47,575 nt of DNA from Psychrobacter sp. 4Bb. GTDB taxonomy: Bacteria; Pseudomonadota; Gammaproteobacteria; Pseudomonadales; Moraxellaceae. A model generated the notes under the pieces. The model saw only the letters and a list, made by a program, of their open reading frames with translations, made no database searches and had not been told where the DNA came from. Where the stretch lies: positions 1 through 47,575 of the forward strand of contig NZ_PJAS01000066.1 in assembly GCF_002836735.1 (NCBI RefSeq). Direction: 5' to 3'. Shown here piece after piece: positions 9,026-18,007 of this stretch (position 1 is the first letter of the stretch; the number at the start of each line of letters is the position of its first letter). A program made the position numbers and the translations under genes.

Positions 9026-9922
9026 ATGACAATTTCAATGACATCATCAATGAGTAAAAAAGCATTGTGGCTAGCACCGCTTAGCGCAGCGATGCTAATG
9101 CTGGCAGGTTGTAACAATAGCTCAGCACCAGCAGAAAATGCTGAAGCTGACACCGCTACTGAAGCACCTTTAAATATCAAAATTGCGACAGAATCAAGCT
9201 ATAAGCCTTTCAGTTATACCGATGCAGATGGCAAACTGATTGGTTACGAGATTGAGCTAGTTGACGCATTATGTGCGCAAATGAAAGCTGAGTGTGAAGT
9301 CATCTCTCAAGATTGGGACGGTTTGATTCCAGGGCTTAACGCACAGAAATTTGATGCAGCTATCGCAGGTATGTCTATCACGCCTGAGCGTAAAGAAGTG
9401 GTTGATTTTAGCGACCCTTACTTCCATAGCGGTATCATCTTGATCGGTAAAAAAGGTGATGACTTAAGCGTTGAGTCACTAACAGGTCTACCAATTGCCT
9501 CACAGCGCTCAACTGTTGCCTCGCAATACCTACAAGACGAGCATGCAGATGCTGATATCAAACTATACGATACGCAAGACAATGCTTATTTAGATCTGAC
9601 CTCAGGTCGCGTGCGCGGTATGATGTCTGACAAAGTCACAGGTATTGACTGGTTAAAAACAGACGCAGGCAAAGGCTACGAAGTCAAAGGTGAAGAAATC
9701 AGCACCAATGATGATGCAATGGGTATTGCTTTCCGTAAAGGCGATCCGTTAATTGCTAAGTTCAATGCAGCATTGGCTGAACTAAAAGACAACGGCACCT
9801 ATGATCAAATCACGGGTAGCTATTTTGGTACTAGCTCAACGGCTGCAGCACAAAAAGCGGTAGCAACAACTGATAGTGTCGAAGAAGTAATGGTCGCTGA
9901 AGAAGAAGCGCCAGCTAACTAA
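9026..9922 (+). CDS. Amino acid-binding lipoprotein 2 (family 3 solute-binding protein)
   Basis: Second paralogue. Signal peptide with lipobox LAGC (Cys29), or Cys21 if the internal ATG at codon 9 is used; the 9026 start is kept because of AAGGA upstream. Family motifs: IKIATESSYKPFSY, GYEIELVDALCAQM, DWDGLIPGL, AGMSITPERK, FSDPYF. The position equivalent to Phe-Asp in paralogues 1 and 3 is Tyr-Glu here, and the following binding-cleft residues also differ, suggesting a changed ligand preference. The C-terminus carries an extra tail of about 30 residues rich in Ala, Val and Glu after the last domain segment. No separate terminator is seen between this gene and its neighbours. Confidence 0.93.
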   Translation: MTISMTSSMSKKALWLAPLSAAMLMLAGCNNSSAPAENAEADTATEAPLNIKIATESSYKPFSYTDADGKLIGYEIELVDALCAQMKAECEVISQDWDGLIPGLNAQKFDAAIAGMSITPERKEVVDFSDPYFHSGIILIGKKGDDLSVESLTGLPIASQRSTVASQYLQDEHADADIKLYDTQDNAYLDLTSGRVRGMMSDKVTGIDWLKTDAGKGYEVKGEEISTNDDAMGIAFRKGDPLIAKFNAALAELKDNGTYDQITGSYFGTSSTAAAQKAVATTDSVEEVMVAEEEAPAN

Positions 9923-9994
9923 TACGATATCTAGCAGTTTTACTGCTGTTGTTTAAAGACGTGTTGTTTACTCAAGAAAAAACCAAGGATGATC

Positions 9995-10948
9995 ATGAGC
10001 AACCATTGTGCCCCAATCTGTACCACGACTGGCAAATCTAACATTACTGTAGCCAGTCGTCTGTCTATGTCATTGCTCGCACTAGCGACGGCCTTTACCG
10101 TTGCTGGCTGTAGCAATAGCCAAGAGAGTGCAGCTGATACCAATCCAGAGGCTACCAAAACAACGGCAGCGTCTACAGGTGATGTATTACGCATCGGTAC
10201 AGAAGGGGCCTATGCACCTTTTAACTATACCAATGCCGATGGGACACTGGGTGGTTTTGATGTTGAGATAGCAAATGCACTTTGTGCAGATATGCAGGTA
10301 ACTTGTGAGATTGTGGCGCAGGACTGGGACGGTATTATCCCTGGTCTAAAAGCAGGTAAATACGATGCAATCGTGGCCGCGATGTCCGTTACTCCAGAGC
10401 GTTCGCAGCAGGTGAGCTTTACCGATCCGTACTTTAGCAATGCCTTAGTTTTTTTGGCCAAAAAAGACAGCAGCTTTGACCCTAGTAACAACAGTGATAT
10501 CGACTCGCATTCTATTGCTGCACAGCGTTCAACTATCTCATCGCAATGGCTAGAAGACACGTATCCAAAAGCCGATATGAAGCTTTATGATACGTTGAGC
10601 AATGCGTTTTTGGATCTCGGTTCAAACCGTGTCGATGCGATGATTTCTGATAAGCTGCCTGCCATAGAATGGCTGAGCTCAAATGCTGGTAGCAAATATG
10701 CGATAAAAGGTGATGAGATCGATATTAACGATAATTTTGCCATAGCAGTACGCCCAGGCGATCCGCTACAAGCAAAGATCAATCAGTCTCTTGCTAATAT
10801 AAAAGCTAATGGTACTTACGATAAGATCAATCAAAAGTACTTTGCGGTGCCAGCGTCTGCAACGAGCACAGTTGATGAAGACGCAAATACAGGCACAGAT
10901 ACAAATACAAATACTGCCGACCAACCAGCGACAGAAAACGTTAGTTAA
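9995..10948 (+). CDS. Amino acid-binding lipoprotein 3 (family 3 solute-binding protein)
   Basis: Third paralogue, closest by eye to the first (TEGAYAPFNYTNADG, GGFDVEIANALCADM, AQDWDGIIPGL). I chose the ATG at 9995 because AAGGA (9985-9989) is spaced five bases from it; an ATG at 9989 overlaps that site. The signal is unusually long, with a polar, Cys/Thr-rich start before the hydrophobic core and lipobox VAGC (Cys39 from this start). The C-terminal tail of about 35 residues is Thr/Asp/Asn-rich and low in complexity. It is followed by four 7-bp repeats and a terminator at 11013, so the permeases are probably transcribed separately. Confidence 0.92.
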   Translation: MSNHCAPICTTTGKSNITVASRLSMSLLALATAFTVAGCSNSQESAADTNPEATKTTAASTGDVLRIGTEGAYAPFNYTNADGTLGGFDVEIANALCADMQVTCEIVAQDWDGIIPGLKAGKYDAIVAAMSVTPERSQQVSFTDPYFSNALVFLAKKDSSFDPSNNSDIDSHSIAAQRSTISSQWLEDTYPKADMKLYDTLSNAFLDLGSNRVDAMISDKLPAIEWLSSNAGSKYAIKGDEIDINDNFAIAVRPGDPLQAKINQSLANIKANGTYDKINQKYFAVPASATSTVDEDANTGTDTNTNTADQPATENVS

Positions 10949-10973
10949 TAGCGAATAGCTAATAGCTAATAGT
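10946..10973 (+). repeat. Four 7-bp tandem repeats overlapping a stop codon
   Basis: TAATAGC, GAATAGC, TAATAGC and TAATAGT follow one another from 10946; the first includes the TAA stop of the third binding-protein gene. The core TAGC is shared with the perfect heptamer array at 12871-12940. Confidence 0.75.
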
Positions 10974-11012
10974 AGTCAAAGATAGCAGTCAAAAAATATT
11001 GTTTTGATTCAT

Positions 11013-11047
11013 AAAAGGATATCGCCGTCATGGTGATGTCCTTTTTT
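11013..11047 (+). terminator. Intrinsic terminator after the third binding-protein gene
   Basis: AAAAGGATATCGCC pairs along 14 positions (two G-U) with GGTGATGTCCTTTT around a 5-base loop, then a T run. Strong plus-strand terminator splitting the binding-protein genes from the permease genes. Confidence 0.85.
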
Positions 11048-11398
11048 ATTTGCCGTTATAGCAACGAATATGCATCATGGGCGGCTATCAATCTTGCTCA
11101 AATTTAGTCGATTTATTGTTTGTTTTTAGAGGTAAGTGTCTGTTTAATTACGGCTTAGGCGTAGCTTTTACGCGTCAGTATTAACATCATGGCGAGTGAA
11201 TATGATAAAATCAGCGCTCATTTCTACTGTGTCAATTATCGCAGCGCTAATCGTATTCTTCTGACGTCACTTTTTGGCGCCGACCATCCCTATTGATTTG
11301 GTATAAAATACGGTGTTTCGCCGCGTTCAGCTATTGATGCTGATTCTTTTAACTCATATTTTGCAAATTGCTAATATAAAGAGACTGAGTGGATAATC
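11048..11398. other. Intergenic region before the permease genes
   Basis: Holds a 20-codon hydrophobic micro-frame at 11202-11264 (listed separately) and a TATAAA at 11302-11307 that could be a -10 element; no good -35 is seen at the right distance. Nothing else was recognised. Confidence 0.4.
11202..11264 (+). CDS. Possible micro-protein or gene remnant, single hydrophobic segment
   Basis: Frame MIKSALISTVSIIAALIVFF then TGA. The 20 residues form one transmembrane-like helix with a Lys near the start. The same frame stays open for 13 more codons after the TGA (RHFLAPTIPIDLV, stop at 11304). That fits either a 20-residue peptide or a 34-residue one broken by a Trp-to-stop change. Only a weak ribosome binding site (GAGTGA) is present. 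Not recognised as any family. Confidence 0.25.
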   Translation: MIKSALISTVSIIAALIVFF

Positions 11399-12133
11399 GT
11401 GTTTGACTTACAAGGATTTGGCGCGCTTTTATTGAGCGGCGCTACCGTTACCATACAGCTAGCTGTGACCAGTTTGATTATTGGTCTGGCTTTAGGCTTG
11501 CTCGGCGCAACCGCAAAGATGTCCAATATCTGGTTGCTGCGTAAACTTGCGACTGTTTATACTGCGACGATGCGAGGTATCCCCGAGCTGCTATTGGTGC
11601 TCTTTATTTATTATGGCGGCTCTATCTTATTGATGAGCATCCTCAAAAAGTTTGGCTATAACGACTATGTCGAGATTAGCGCTTTTTGGGGTGGTGTCAT
11701 GGCGCTGTCTATTGCTTTTGGTGCGTATGCGACTGAGATTTTTCGCATGTCCATTCAAGAGATTCCAGTAGGACAGCGAGAGGCTGCGCAAGCGATTGGT
11801 ATGCGTCCTTTTCAGACTTTTTATCGCATCACGTTGCCGCAAATATGGCAGATTGCTTTGCCAGGTCTGGGTAATCTATTTCTAGTATTGCTTAAAGATA
11901 CCGCATTGGTATCGGTCGTGGGTCTCAAGGACATCATGTATCAGTCATCGCGGGCGGCACAGTCTACACAGCAGCCGTTTACCTTTTATATGGCAGCAGC
12001 GATTATTTATTTGGGTCTGACCATGCTGATTACTGGCTTTATGATGTGGCTTGAGTGGCGCGCCAATCCTGCGGCACGCTATGCCAAAAAGATAAGCCGT
12101 CAATCCACTCACAGTCAATCGACCATAGGGTAG
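11399..12133 (+). CDS. Amino acid ABC transporter permease (HisQ/ArtQ type)
   Basis: Inner-membrane permease subunit, 244 residues with about five membrane segments. It has the family EAA-type loop GQREAAQAIGMRPFQTFYRITLP in part, contacting the ATPase, and the C-terminal LGNLFLVLLKDTALVSVVGL region as in HisQ. The start is GTG at 11399 with GAGTGGA upstream at spacing five. The partner permease follows after 12 bases. The two permeases would form a heterodimer used with the upstream ATPase and the binding lipoproteins. Substrate assigned only as polar/basic amino acids. Confidence 0.92.
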   Translation: MFDLQGFGALLLSGATVTIQLAVTSLIIGLALGLLGATAKMSNIWLLRKLATVYTATMRGIPELLLVLFIYYGGSILLMSILKKFGYNDYVEISAFWGGVMALSIAFGAYATEIFRMSIQEIPVGQREAAQAIGMRPFQTFYRITLPQIWQIALPGLGNLFLVLLKDTALVSVVGLKDIMYQSSRAAQSTQQPFTFYMAAAIIYLGLTMLITGFMMWLEWRANPAARYAKKISRQSTHSQSTIG

Positions 12134-12145
12134 AGGAGAGATACT

Positions 12146-12871
12146 ATGGATTGGAATTGGCAGGTTATTTTTGACCATATCCCTGATTTACTAGGCGGTG
12201 CGGTGTTGACCGTACAGCTGGTCCTGTTTTCAGGTGTGATTGGATTGCTGTTTGGTGTGGTTTTGGCGTTGTTACGACTGTCTAAGAATTGGATGGTACA
12301 GATACTACCGTTTCTGTATATATTCTTTTTCCGTGGTACGCCGCTGCTGGTACAGATATTCCTGATTTATTATGGCTTGGGTCAGTTCGAGGCCGTACGC
12401 GAGTCGTTCTTATGGGAGCCAGTACTGAGCCAAGCGTATTGGTGTGCCATCATCGCCTTTACCCTGAATACTAGTGCTTATTTAGCAGAGATTATACGCG
12501 GTGCGATTCAGACCATTCCTGTTGGTGAGCTTGAAGCGGCTGATGCACTTGGCATGTCTAAATGGCAAAAGCTAACACGCGTTACGCTGCCGCGCGCCTT
12601 TGGCATTGTGATTCCAGCGTACAGTAACGAAGTTATCTTTATGCTAAAAGGTAGTGCGCTCGCTTCGACTATTGCATTGATGGATATCACAGGTGTTGCT
12701 CGTACGATTAGTGCGCGTACCTATACCTTGATGGAGCTATTCTTTGCCGCTGGTATCGTCTATTTATTACTGTCGTGGGTCATCTTGTTTAGCTTTAGAA
12801 TGTTTGAAAAGCGTATGAACCGTCATGCCAGTTATGTACCACCAGATGTTGTGACCAATACGATTCCATAG
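12146..12871 (+). CDS. Amino acid ABC transporter permease (HisM/ArtM type)
   Basis: Second inner-membrane permease subunit, 241 residues. FFRGTPLLVQIFLIYYGLGQ (about 62-81) and the ATPase-contact loop GELEAADALGMSKWQKLTRV near 130 are as in HisM, and the LKGSALASTIALMDITGVAR segment matches the family C-terminal half. AGAGGAGA lies just before the ATG and overlaps the end of the preceding gene region, so the pair is probably translationally linked. The TAG stop (12869-12871) runs directly into a perfect 7-bp tandem repeat array. Confidence 0.93.
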   Translation: MDWNWQVIFDHIPDLLGGAVLTVQLVLFSGVIGLLFGVVLALLRLSKNWMVQILPFLYIFFFRGTPLLVQIFLIYYGLGQFEAVRESFLWEPVLSQAYWCAIIAFTLNTSAYLAEIIRGAIQTIPVGELEAADALGMSKWQKLTRVTLPRAFGIVIPAYSNEVIFMLKGSALASTIALMDITGVARTISARTYTLMELFFAAGIVYLLLSWVILFSFRMFEKRMNRHASYVPPDVVTNTIP

Positions 12872-12940
12872 TTAGCAGTTAGCAGTTAGCAGTTAGCAGT
12901 TAGCAGTTAGCAGTTAGCAGTTAGCAGTTAGCAGTTAGCA
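12871..12940 (+). repeat. Perfect heptanucleotide tandem repeat, (GTTAGCA)x10
   Basis: Ten uninterrupted copies of GTTAGCA fill exactly 70 bases. The array begins at the last base of the permease stop codon and ends 81 bases before the next gene. Such perfect short arrays mutate by slippage. Here it is outside coding sequence, so copy changes would alter spacing or mRNA end, not a reading frame. Confidence 0.97.
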
Positions 12941-13021
12941 ACTAAAAATCGTCAAAGTCACTGTAGACAATAAAGTATGGACTGCTGATAAAATAGCCAT
13001 CATTTACAGGGAGAGTTTAGT

Positions 13022-13738
13022 ATGAGCCAATCGCCACACGAGTCATTAGCGAACGCCATTGCAGCCGGTGTCAATGCCGAGCAGGGCGCTATCAATCATA
13101 ATGAAAGATTGCGTGCTTCTATTGGTAAAGTCGTCTGTGTTGGTCGCAACTATGCGGCACATGCTGCAGAGTTGGGCAATGAAGTGCCAACCACGCCGAT
13201 ACTGTTTATGAAGCCTGCGTCTTCAGTGGTTTCTATCCGTGGTGATGTGGTTCGCCCAAGTCCAGAGCTGTTTGGCGAGACTCACTACGAGGCCGAGCTA
13301 TGTATTCAGTTGTCAACTGATTTATCTATGGCGACGATTGAGCAAGCTCAGCAAGCGATTGGTGGCGTGACATTGGGGCTGGATTTGACCTTGCGTGATT
13401 TGCAAAGCAAGCTAAAAGAAAAAGGTCATCCGTGGGAGCGTGCTAAGTGTTTTGACGGAGCTTGCGTCCTTGCTGATTGGCTTGACCCGCAAGCGTTTGG
13501 CAATCTGCAGAGTGTACAGTATCAGCTGTCTATCAATGATAAATTAACGCAAGATGGCGATAGTGCCTTAATGCTATTTCCTGTCTATGAATTGCTGGTC
13601 AATATCAGTCATGCCTTTAGCTTGCAAGCAGGGGATGTAATTATGACTGGTACGCCAAGCGGCGTTGGTGTGTTGCAAGCAGGCGATCAGCTTAAACTAA
13701 AACTGGGTGCTCATGAGTGGGTATCACAAGTACAGTGA
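13022..13738 (+). CDS. Fumarylacetoacetate hydrolase-family protein (acylpyruvase/FAHD1-like)
   Basis: Cytoplasmic metal-dependent enzyme that cleaves or decarboxylates short acylpyruvates or oxaloacetate-type substrates. The 238 residues carry the family core: VGRNYAAHAAELGNE (about 41-55), PILFMKPASSV, the metal-binding HYEAELCIQL (His/Glu) and GDVIMTGTPSGVG near the C-terminus. Length and motifs match the single-domain YcgM/FAHD1 branch. An N-terminal extension of about 30 residues precedes the domain. GGGAGAG precedes the ATG. A terminator follows at 13766. Exact substrate cannot be told. Confidence 0.9.
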   Translation: MSQSPHESLANAIAAGVNAEQGAINHNERLRASIGKVVCVGRNYAAHAAELGNEVPTTPILFMKPASSVVSIRGDVVRPSPELFGETHYEAELCIQLSTDLSMATIEQAQQAIGGVTLGLDLTLRDLQSKLKEKGHPWERAKCFDGACVLADWLDPQAFGNLQSVQYQLSINDKLTQDGDSALMLFPVYELLVNISHAFSLQAGDVIMTGTPSGVGVLQAGDQLKLKLGAHEWVSQVQ

Positions 13739-13765
13739 GCTTGATTGCAATAACAGACGCATATT

Positions 13766-13798
13766 AAAAACCCTGAGCAATTGCTTGGGGTTTTTGCT
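13766..13798 (+). terminator. Intrinsic terminator after the FAH-family gene
   Basis: AAAAACCCTGAGCAA is complementary, with G-U pairs, to TTGCTTGGGGTTTTT directly after it; inner bases form the loop. T run at the end. Confidence 0.82.
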
Positions 13799-13893
13799 TT
13801 TAAGACTTTATATTTATTTCTAAAATTTGCTAACGGCCAAACAATGCTAGCTATCTAATCATTCTATTTTTCAATAATCGTCAGTACATTCGA

Positions 13894-13949
13894 TTGTCAT
13901 CAGTTTGTCACCTATTGTTCAGCGTGCTGTCATAAAGGTTGAGTAGACT
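13894..13949 (+). promoter_or_regulatory. Array of PhoB-type half-sites (Pho boxes) with a -10 element
   Basis: Seven-base half-sites separated by exactly four bases: TTGTCAT (13894), TTGTCAC (13905), TGTTCAG (13916), CTGTCAT (13927) and a weak GTTGAGT (13938). PhoB binds CTGTCAT-type direct repeats with 11-bp periodicity in place of a -35 box. TAGACT at 13944-13949, 10 bases after the CTGTCAT site, fits as the -10. This predicts phosphate-starvation control of the PhoX gene. Confidence 0.75.
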
Positions 13950-14035
13950 TAAGCGGAATTCGTATTTTTGTGGTCGTAATGATAAAGCCGCGATCAACTC
14001 TCTGCCAATCTAGCCTAATAGCAAGGTGACTGATA

Positions 14036-16252
14036 ATGACATTATTGAACAATGAGCGAACGCTTGCCCACGAAGTGGTTGAAGACTCCAATCCTACTAA
14101 TAATACTGACTTTCAGACGATTATCAATCGTCGATTGAACCGCCGTAGTATCCTAAAAGGTGGCACAGGGTTGACGGCTGCTGCGTTTTTTGGCGCATTA
14201 CCTTTGGTCGGTTGTAGTGACGACGACGATAGAAATATTGTTGGTAATGACGATAATGCCGCTATCCCTGCACAAGGTGATCTAAAGCGTCCTGATACCC
14301 TAAAGTTTGAAGCAGTCGCGCATTCAACAGCTGATACGATGACCGTAGCAGCAGGCTACAAGGCAGAGATGATATTACCACTTGGTACACCGCTGATGCC
14401 TGGTCTAGACGACTGGCGCGATAACCGTGAAAATTCAGCCGAGTCGTTTGAATGGCGCATGGGCGACAACCATGATGGCATGTGGTTCTTTGGCAAAAAA
14501 GGCAATGCGTACGATGCCAAAGCCCCAGAGAATGGCCTACTGGTTATGAATCATGAATACGTAAATAGTGAGGAGTTAAGCCCGTTTGGGTATGATGTCA
14601 TCGAAGATAAAGATGCTGCGCCTTTATTTCAACGCAGCCGTCGGGCCAGCGATGTGCGCCGTGAAGTCAACTGTCATGGGGTCTCAGTCGTTGAGTTAAC
14701 TCGCCGTGCAGATGGTATGGGTTATGAGATGGTACCTGATTCTAAATACAATCGCCGTATCACCAGTAGTACAACAGCGCAATTGGCTGGCCCTGTGGCA
14801 GGCTCTGCTCTGGTCAAGACCAAGTTTGATCCGACAGGCTATCAGACTCGCGGTATCAATAACAATTGCGGCGCAGGTCTTTCACCGTGGGGTACTTATT
14901 TGACGACCGAAGAGAACTTCTTGGGTGTGTTTGCCCGTGGACAAGATGCCAGCCAATTGAGCGCTGGTGATAACTATGCGCGCGAGCGCTACGGTGCGGT
15001 GGAGGACTTCCCAGGTTGGGAGTATTTATGGCATACCCCAGAGGCAAAGGATGCCAAAATAGCAGACGAGTTCTCACGCTGGGATATGACCGCAGTCGGT
15101 GCCAGTGCTGCTGAAGATTATCGCTATGGCTTTAACACTTTCGGTTATATTACTGAAATTGACCCATTTGACCAAAACTCTATACCGCAAAAACGTACCG
15201 CACTGGGCCGATTCGCTCATGAAAACTGCGCGTATGCTCCTGTCGAGCAAGGTAAGCCAGTGGTATTCTATATGGGTGATGACGCCCGAGGTGAGTACAT
15301 TTATAAGTTTGTCTCCAAAGCGATGTGGTCAAACTCGGATATTGGCGGCGGACTAAAAGCAGGTGACAAATATCTGAATGACGGCACGCTATATGTGGCG
15401 GTATTTAACGAAGATGGTAGCGGTGAGTGGAAAGCTCTCGTCCACGGTCAAAACGGACTGGATGCTTTTAATAGTGTACTGCCATTCAATGGACAAGATG
15501 AAGTATTGGTCTTTGCCCGTGCAGCTGCCGATGCTGCTGGTGCTACCAAAATGGATCGACCTGAATGGGTATCGGTCAGCCCTATGACGGGTGATGTCTA
15601 CGTGACATTGACCAATAATAAATATCGCGGCGTACGTGACGACCAGCCTGTCTCAGCTTCCAATCCGCGTAGCTATCAGTCAAGCGGAAAAGCACTTGGT
15701 AATGACAATGGTCACATTATTCGCTGGGCAGAAGCGGGCGGCGACCATGCCGCAACGAGCTTCGAATGGGACATTTATCTGTTTGGTGCGCCAAGTGATT
15801 TATCAGCAGAAAACCTCTCTCAATTAAATGACAATAATGACTTCTCTTCACCTGATGGGCTATATTTTGACCCGCGCGGTGTCTTATGGATTCAGACAGA
15901 TGACGGCGCTTATACCGATACCAGTAGCTGCATGTTGCTCGCAGCTCTGCCAGGCAAAGTCAGTGATGGCTCGATGACGACCACATCGGCAGGGCAGTCA
16001 ACCCGAGTCGGTACATCTGCTAGCAATGATAATATCAAACGATTCTTTGTCGGTCCTGAAGGATGCGAAGTAACAGGTATTACCATGGCACCAGATTTTA
16101 AGACGCTGTTTATCAACATCCAGCATCCGGGCAACACATGGGGCGCTGTCGCTGGCGGTAGTATTCCTCGCTCAGCGACTGTGATGATTACTCGCGAAGA
16201 TGGTGATGTCATACTGGCAGAATCATTTGATACGGCTGATAGCACGATATAG
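14036..16252 (+). CDS. phoX: PhoX-family alkaline phosphatase, Tat-exported
   Basis: Large calcium/iron-type phosphatase that releases phosphate from organic phosphoesters outside the cytoplasm. The 738 residues start with a twin-arginine signal (NRRSILKGG, Arg36-Arg37) and a hydrophobic segment that ends in LVGC, a lipobox with Cys60 followed by Ser and four Asp. It may thus be a Tat-dependent lipoprotein. Mature landmarks of PhoX/DUF839 are GLLVMNHEYVNSEE, NCHGVSVVEL, NNCGAGLSPWGTYLTTEEN (near 280-298), FAHENCAYAP, MGDDARGEYIYKFVS and FSSPDGLYFDPRGVLWIQTD. A phased Pho box array lies upstream and a terminator downstream, so it is a single-gene unit, presumably induced by phosphate limitation. 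Confidence 0.93.
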   Translation: MTLLNNERTLAHEVVEDSNPTNNTDFQTIINRRLNRRSILKGGTGLTAAAFFGALPLVGCSDDDDRNIVGNDDNAAIPAQGDLKRPDTLKFEAVAHSTADTMTVAAGYKAEMILPLGTPLMPGLDDWRDNRENSAESFEWRMGDNHDGMWFFGKKGNAYDAKAPENGLLVMNHEYVNSEELSPFGYDVIEDKDAAPLFQRSRRASDVRREVNCHGVSVVELTRRADGMGYEMVPDSKYNRRITSSTTAQLAGPVAGSALVKTKFDPTGYQTRGINNNCGAGLSPWGTYLTTEENFLGVFARGQDASQLSAGDNYARERYGAVEDFPGWEYLWHTPEAKDAKIADEFSRWDMTAVGASAAEDYRYGFNTFGYITEIDPFDQNSIPQKRTALGRFAHENCAYAPVEQGKPVVFYMGDDARGEYIYKFVSKAMWSNSDIGGGLKAGDKYLNDGTLYVAVFNEDGSGEWKALVHGQNGLDAFNSVLPFNGQDEVLVFARAAADAAGATKMDRPEWVSVSPMTGDVYVTLTNNKYRGVRDDQPVSASNPRSYQSSGKALGNDNGHIIRWAEAGGDHAATSFEWDIYLFGAPSDLSAENLSQLNDNNDFSSPDGLYFDPRGVLWIQTDDGAYTDTSSCMLLAALPGKVSDGSMTTTSAGQSTRVGTSASNDNIKRFFVGPEGCEVTGITMAPDFKTLFINIQHPGNTWGAVAGGSIPRSATVMITREDGDVILAESFDTADSTI

Positions 16253-16288
16253 ATAGATAAGCTATAAGCACTTATTAGACACAACCAT

Positions 16289-16319
16289 AAAAATCCCAAG
16301 TTAAGGCTTGGGGTTTTTT
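16289..16319 (+). terminator. Intrinsic terminator after phoX
   Basis: AAAAATCCCAAG (16289-16300) pairs with CTTGGGGTTTTT (16307-16318) around a 6-base loop, ending in a T run. Confidence 0.85.
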
Positions 16320-16473
16320 ATTTTAATAATGATTTAATGGCTAACGAGACCGTCTATCACCTATCTGGCTCTGCTAATCGTCATCCTGTTCTAAAGTCAA
16401 ACCATTCACTTCTCTTTGCTGCCGTTACAGGATAATATAGACCATTACTTTTTTCGCTGAATGTGCAAATATT

Positions 16474-17967
16474 ATGAGCAGTCCAAAGGTGTTTTATAAC
16501 GACAGTGTTAGTGACAGCGACGCTCAAAACGATAGTAGCTATACTCGTACTCATCATGAGCTCGATGCGCATTTTGTCCCAGATGCGAGTGTACCGCTAC
16601 ACAGTCATCTATATGAGCAAATCGACCAACTCGAAGCCATCGATATGGATGAACTGGTTAAGCTACTAGCAGATGCGGATGACAGTGATGAAATCAACAA
16701 AACCCCTGTATCTTTGGCTGATTTTTTTGAAGGATTGGCTCAGCTTGCCACCATGGGTGTGGTTGAGATTACAGAAATCGTAGAAGCCATCCACCGTGAA
16801 GTTATTTTGCGTCCGCTAGGCCGCTTCAATGACAAACATTTAAATAAATGGTCGCGCGGATTTACTGGACGTATCTATGGCACGATACGTCATGTCATGC
16901 AAATGGTCGGTAATAATCTAGCGTCTGTACTACGCATATACAAAAACCTGATTCTCCAAAAGTCAGTGCAGCCACTACCAGACTCACTAAAAAAGCTGGT
17001 CAATGTGCTCAATGGTGTCATGGGTGATCATCTTGTCAACAATCAAAATGCGCTCGCCATTCCGATGATGCTATACACTCAAGACGGCAAACCACAGAAT
17101 GAAGTGCTATCAGGCCGTATCGTTATCTTGTGCCATGGTCTATGCATGAGTCATTTAAGCTGGCAAGCCCAAGCAGATAATGATTTAGGCGAGGCCATTC
17201 ATGTCAGCCAGCCTGATACCACGGTGTTATATTTGGATTACAACACAGGTCGCCGTATCTCGCGTAGCGGCCGTAAATTCTCTCAATTGCTACAAGCGCT
17301 GGTCGCTGACAACCCAAATATCAGTCAGATAGATCTTGTTGGACATAGTATGGGCGGCTTGGTCTCTCGCAGTGCACTATTTTATGGCGAGCAAGATCGC
17401 CTAGACTGGATCAAGCGCGTGGGCAATCTCATCACGCTAGGTTCGCCGCATCATGGGGCAGTCCTTGAGCGTATCGGTAATTATGTACAAGACATTATTG
17501 CCAAATTACCGTTTGCGGGCTCACTGGCCAAGCTCGGTGATATGCGCAGTGCTGGTATTATTGATCTACGTCATGGCAGTATTCGTGATGCGGATTGGAA
17601 AGCATTAGAAGGACGTAGCGTGTTGCCACAAGATTTCCGCCATCCTGCACGATTGCCAAGTGGTATTAAAACTTACTTTGTCGCCAGTGCTTTGCTTGAG
17701 ACGCATTATGATTCTAAAGTGACGGATCTGCTCGGAGACAGTTTGGTATCAGTGGCTTCAGCGTTGGGTGAAGATGACGCTGAGCATGCTTTGTTTGTGC
17801 CAGATGGTCATAAAGCAGTGTTTTATGGCGTCAATCATATGAACTTAATCCATAGTAGGCGAGTGCGCGAACAAGTGGTTGAATGGCTACTTGATAATGG
17901 TCTAAGTGACTACGCCGGACGTCCGCGCATACACTCTTATCCTAGAAGTTTAGATGTGGCGGTGTAG
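16474..17967 (+). CDS. Alpha/beta hydrolase (lipase/PGAP1-like) with a long N-terminal region
   Basis: Probable serine esterase or lipase, 497 residues. The hydrolase fold begins near residue 214 (RIVILCHGLCMSH, oxyanion-hole HG at 221-222). The nucleophile elbow is VGHSMGG with Ser292, and the likely acid and base are Asp422 (GDSLVSVASA) and His455 (VNHMNLIHS). Residues 1-200 are a separate, mostly helical, acidic region without recognised family. No signal peptide is evident, so it is probably cytoplasmic or membrane-associated. The ribosome binding site is weak. Substrate unknown; the fold and triad are clear. Confidence 0.85.
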   Translation: MSSPKVFYNDSVSDSDAQNDSSYTRTHHELDAHFVPDASVPLHSHLYEQIDQLEAIDMDELVKLLADADDSDEINKTPVSLADFFEGLAQLATMGVVEITEIVEAIHREVILRPLGRFNDKHLNKWSRGFTGRIYGTIRHVMQMVGNNLASVLRIYKNLILQKSVQPLPDSLKKLVNVLNGVMGDHLVNNQNALAIPMMLYTQDGKPQNEVLSGRIVILCHGLCMSHLSWQAQADNDLGEAIHVSQPDTTVLYLDYNTGRRISRSGRKFSQLLQALVADNPNISQIDLVGHSMGGLVSRSALFYGEQDRLDWIKRVGNLITLGSPHHGAVLERIGNYVQDIIAKLPFAGSLAKLGDMRSAGIIDLRHGSIRDADWKALEGRSVLPQDFRHPARLPSGIKTYFVASALLETHYDSKVTDLLGDSLVSVASALGEDDAEHALFVPDGHKAVFYGVNHMNLIHSRRVREQVVEWLLDNGLSDYAGRPRIHSYPRSLDVAV

Positions 17968-18007
17968 AGGGTTGTGTGTATTATTTCGAGTTATCTGCGC
18001 TACTACT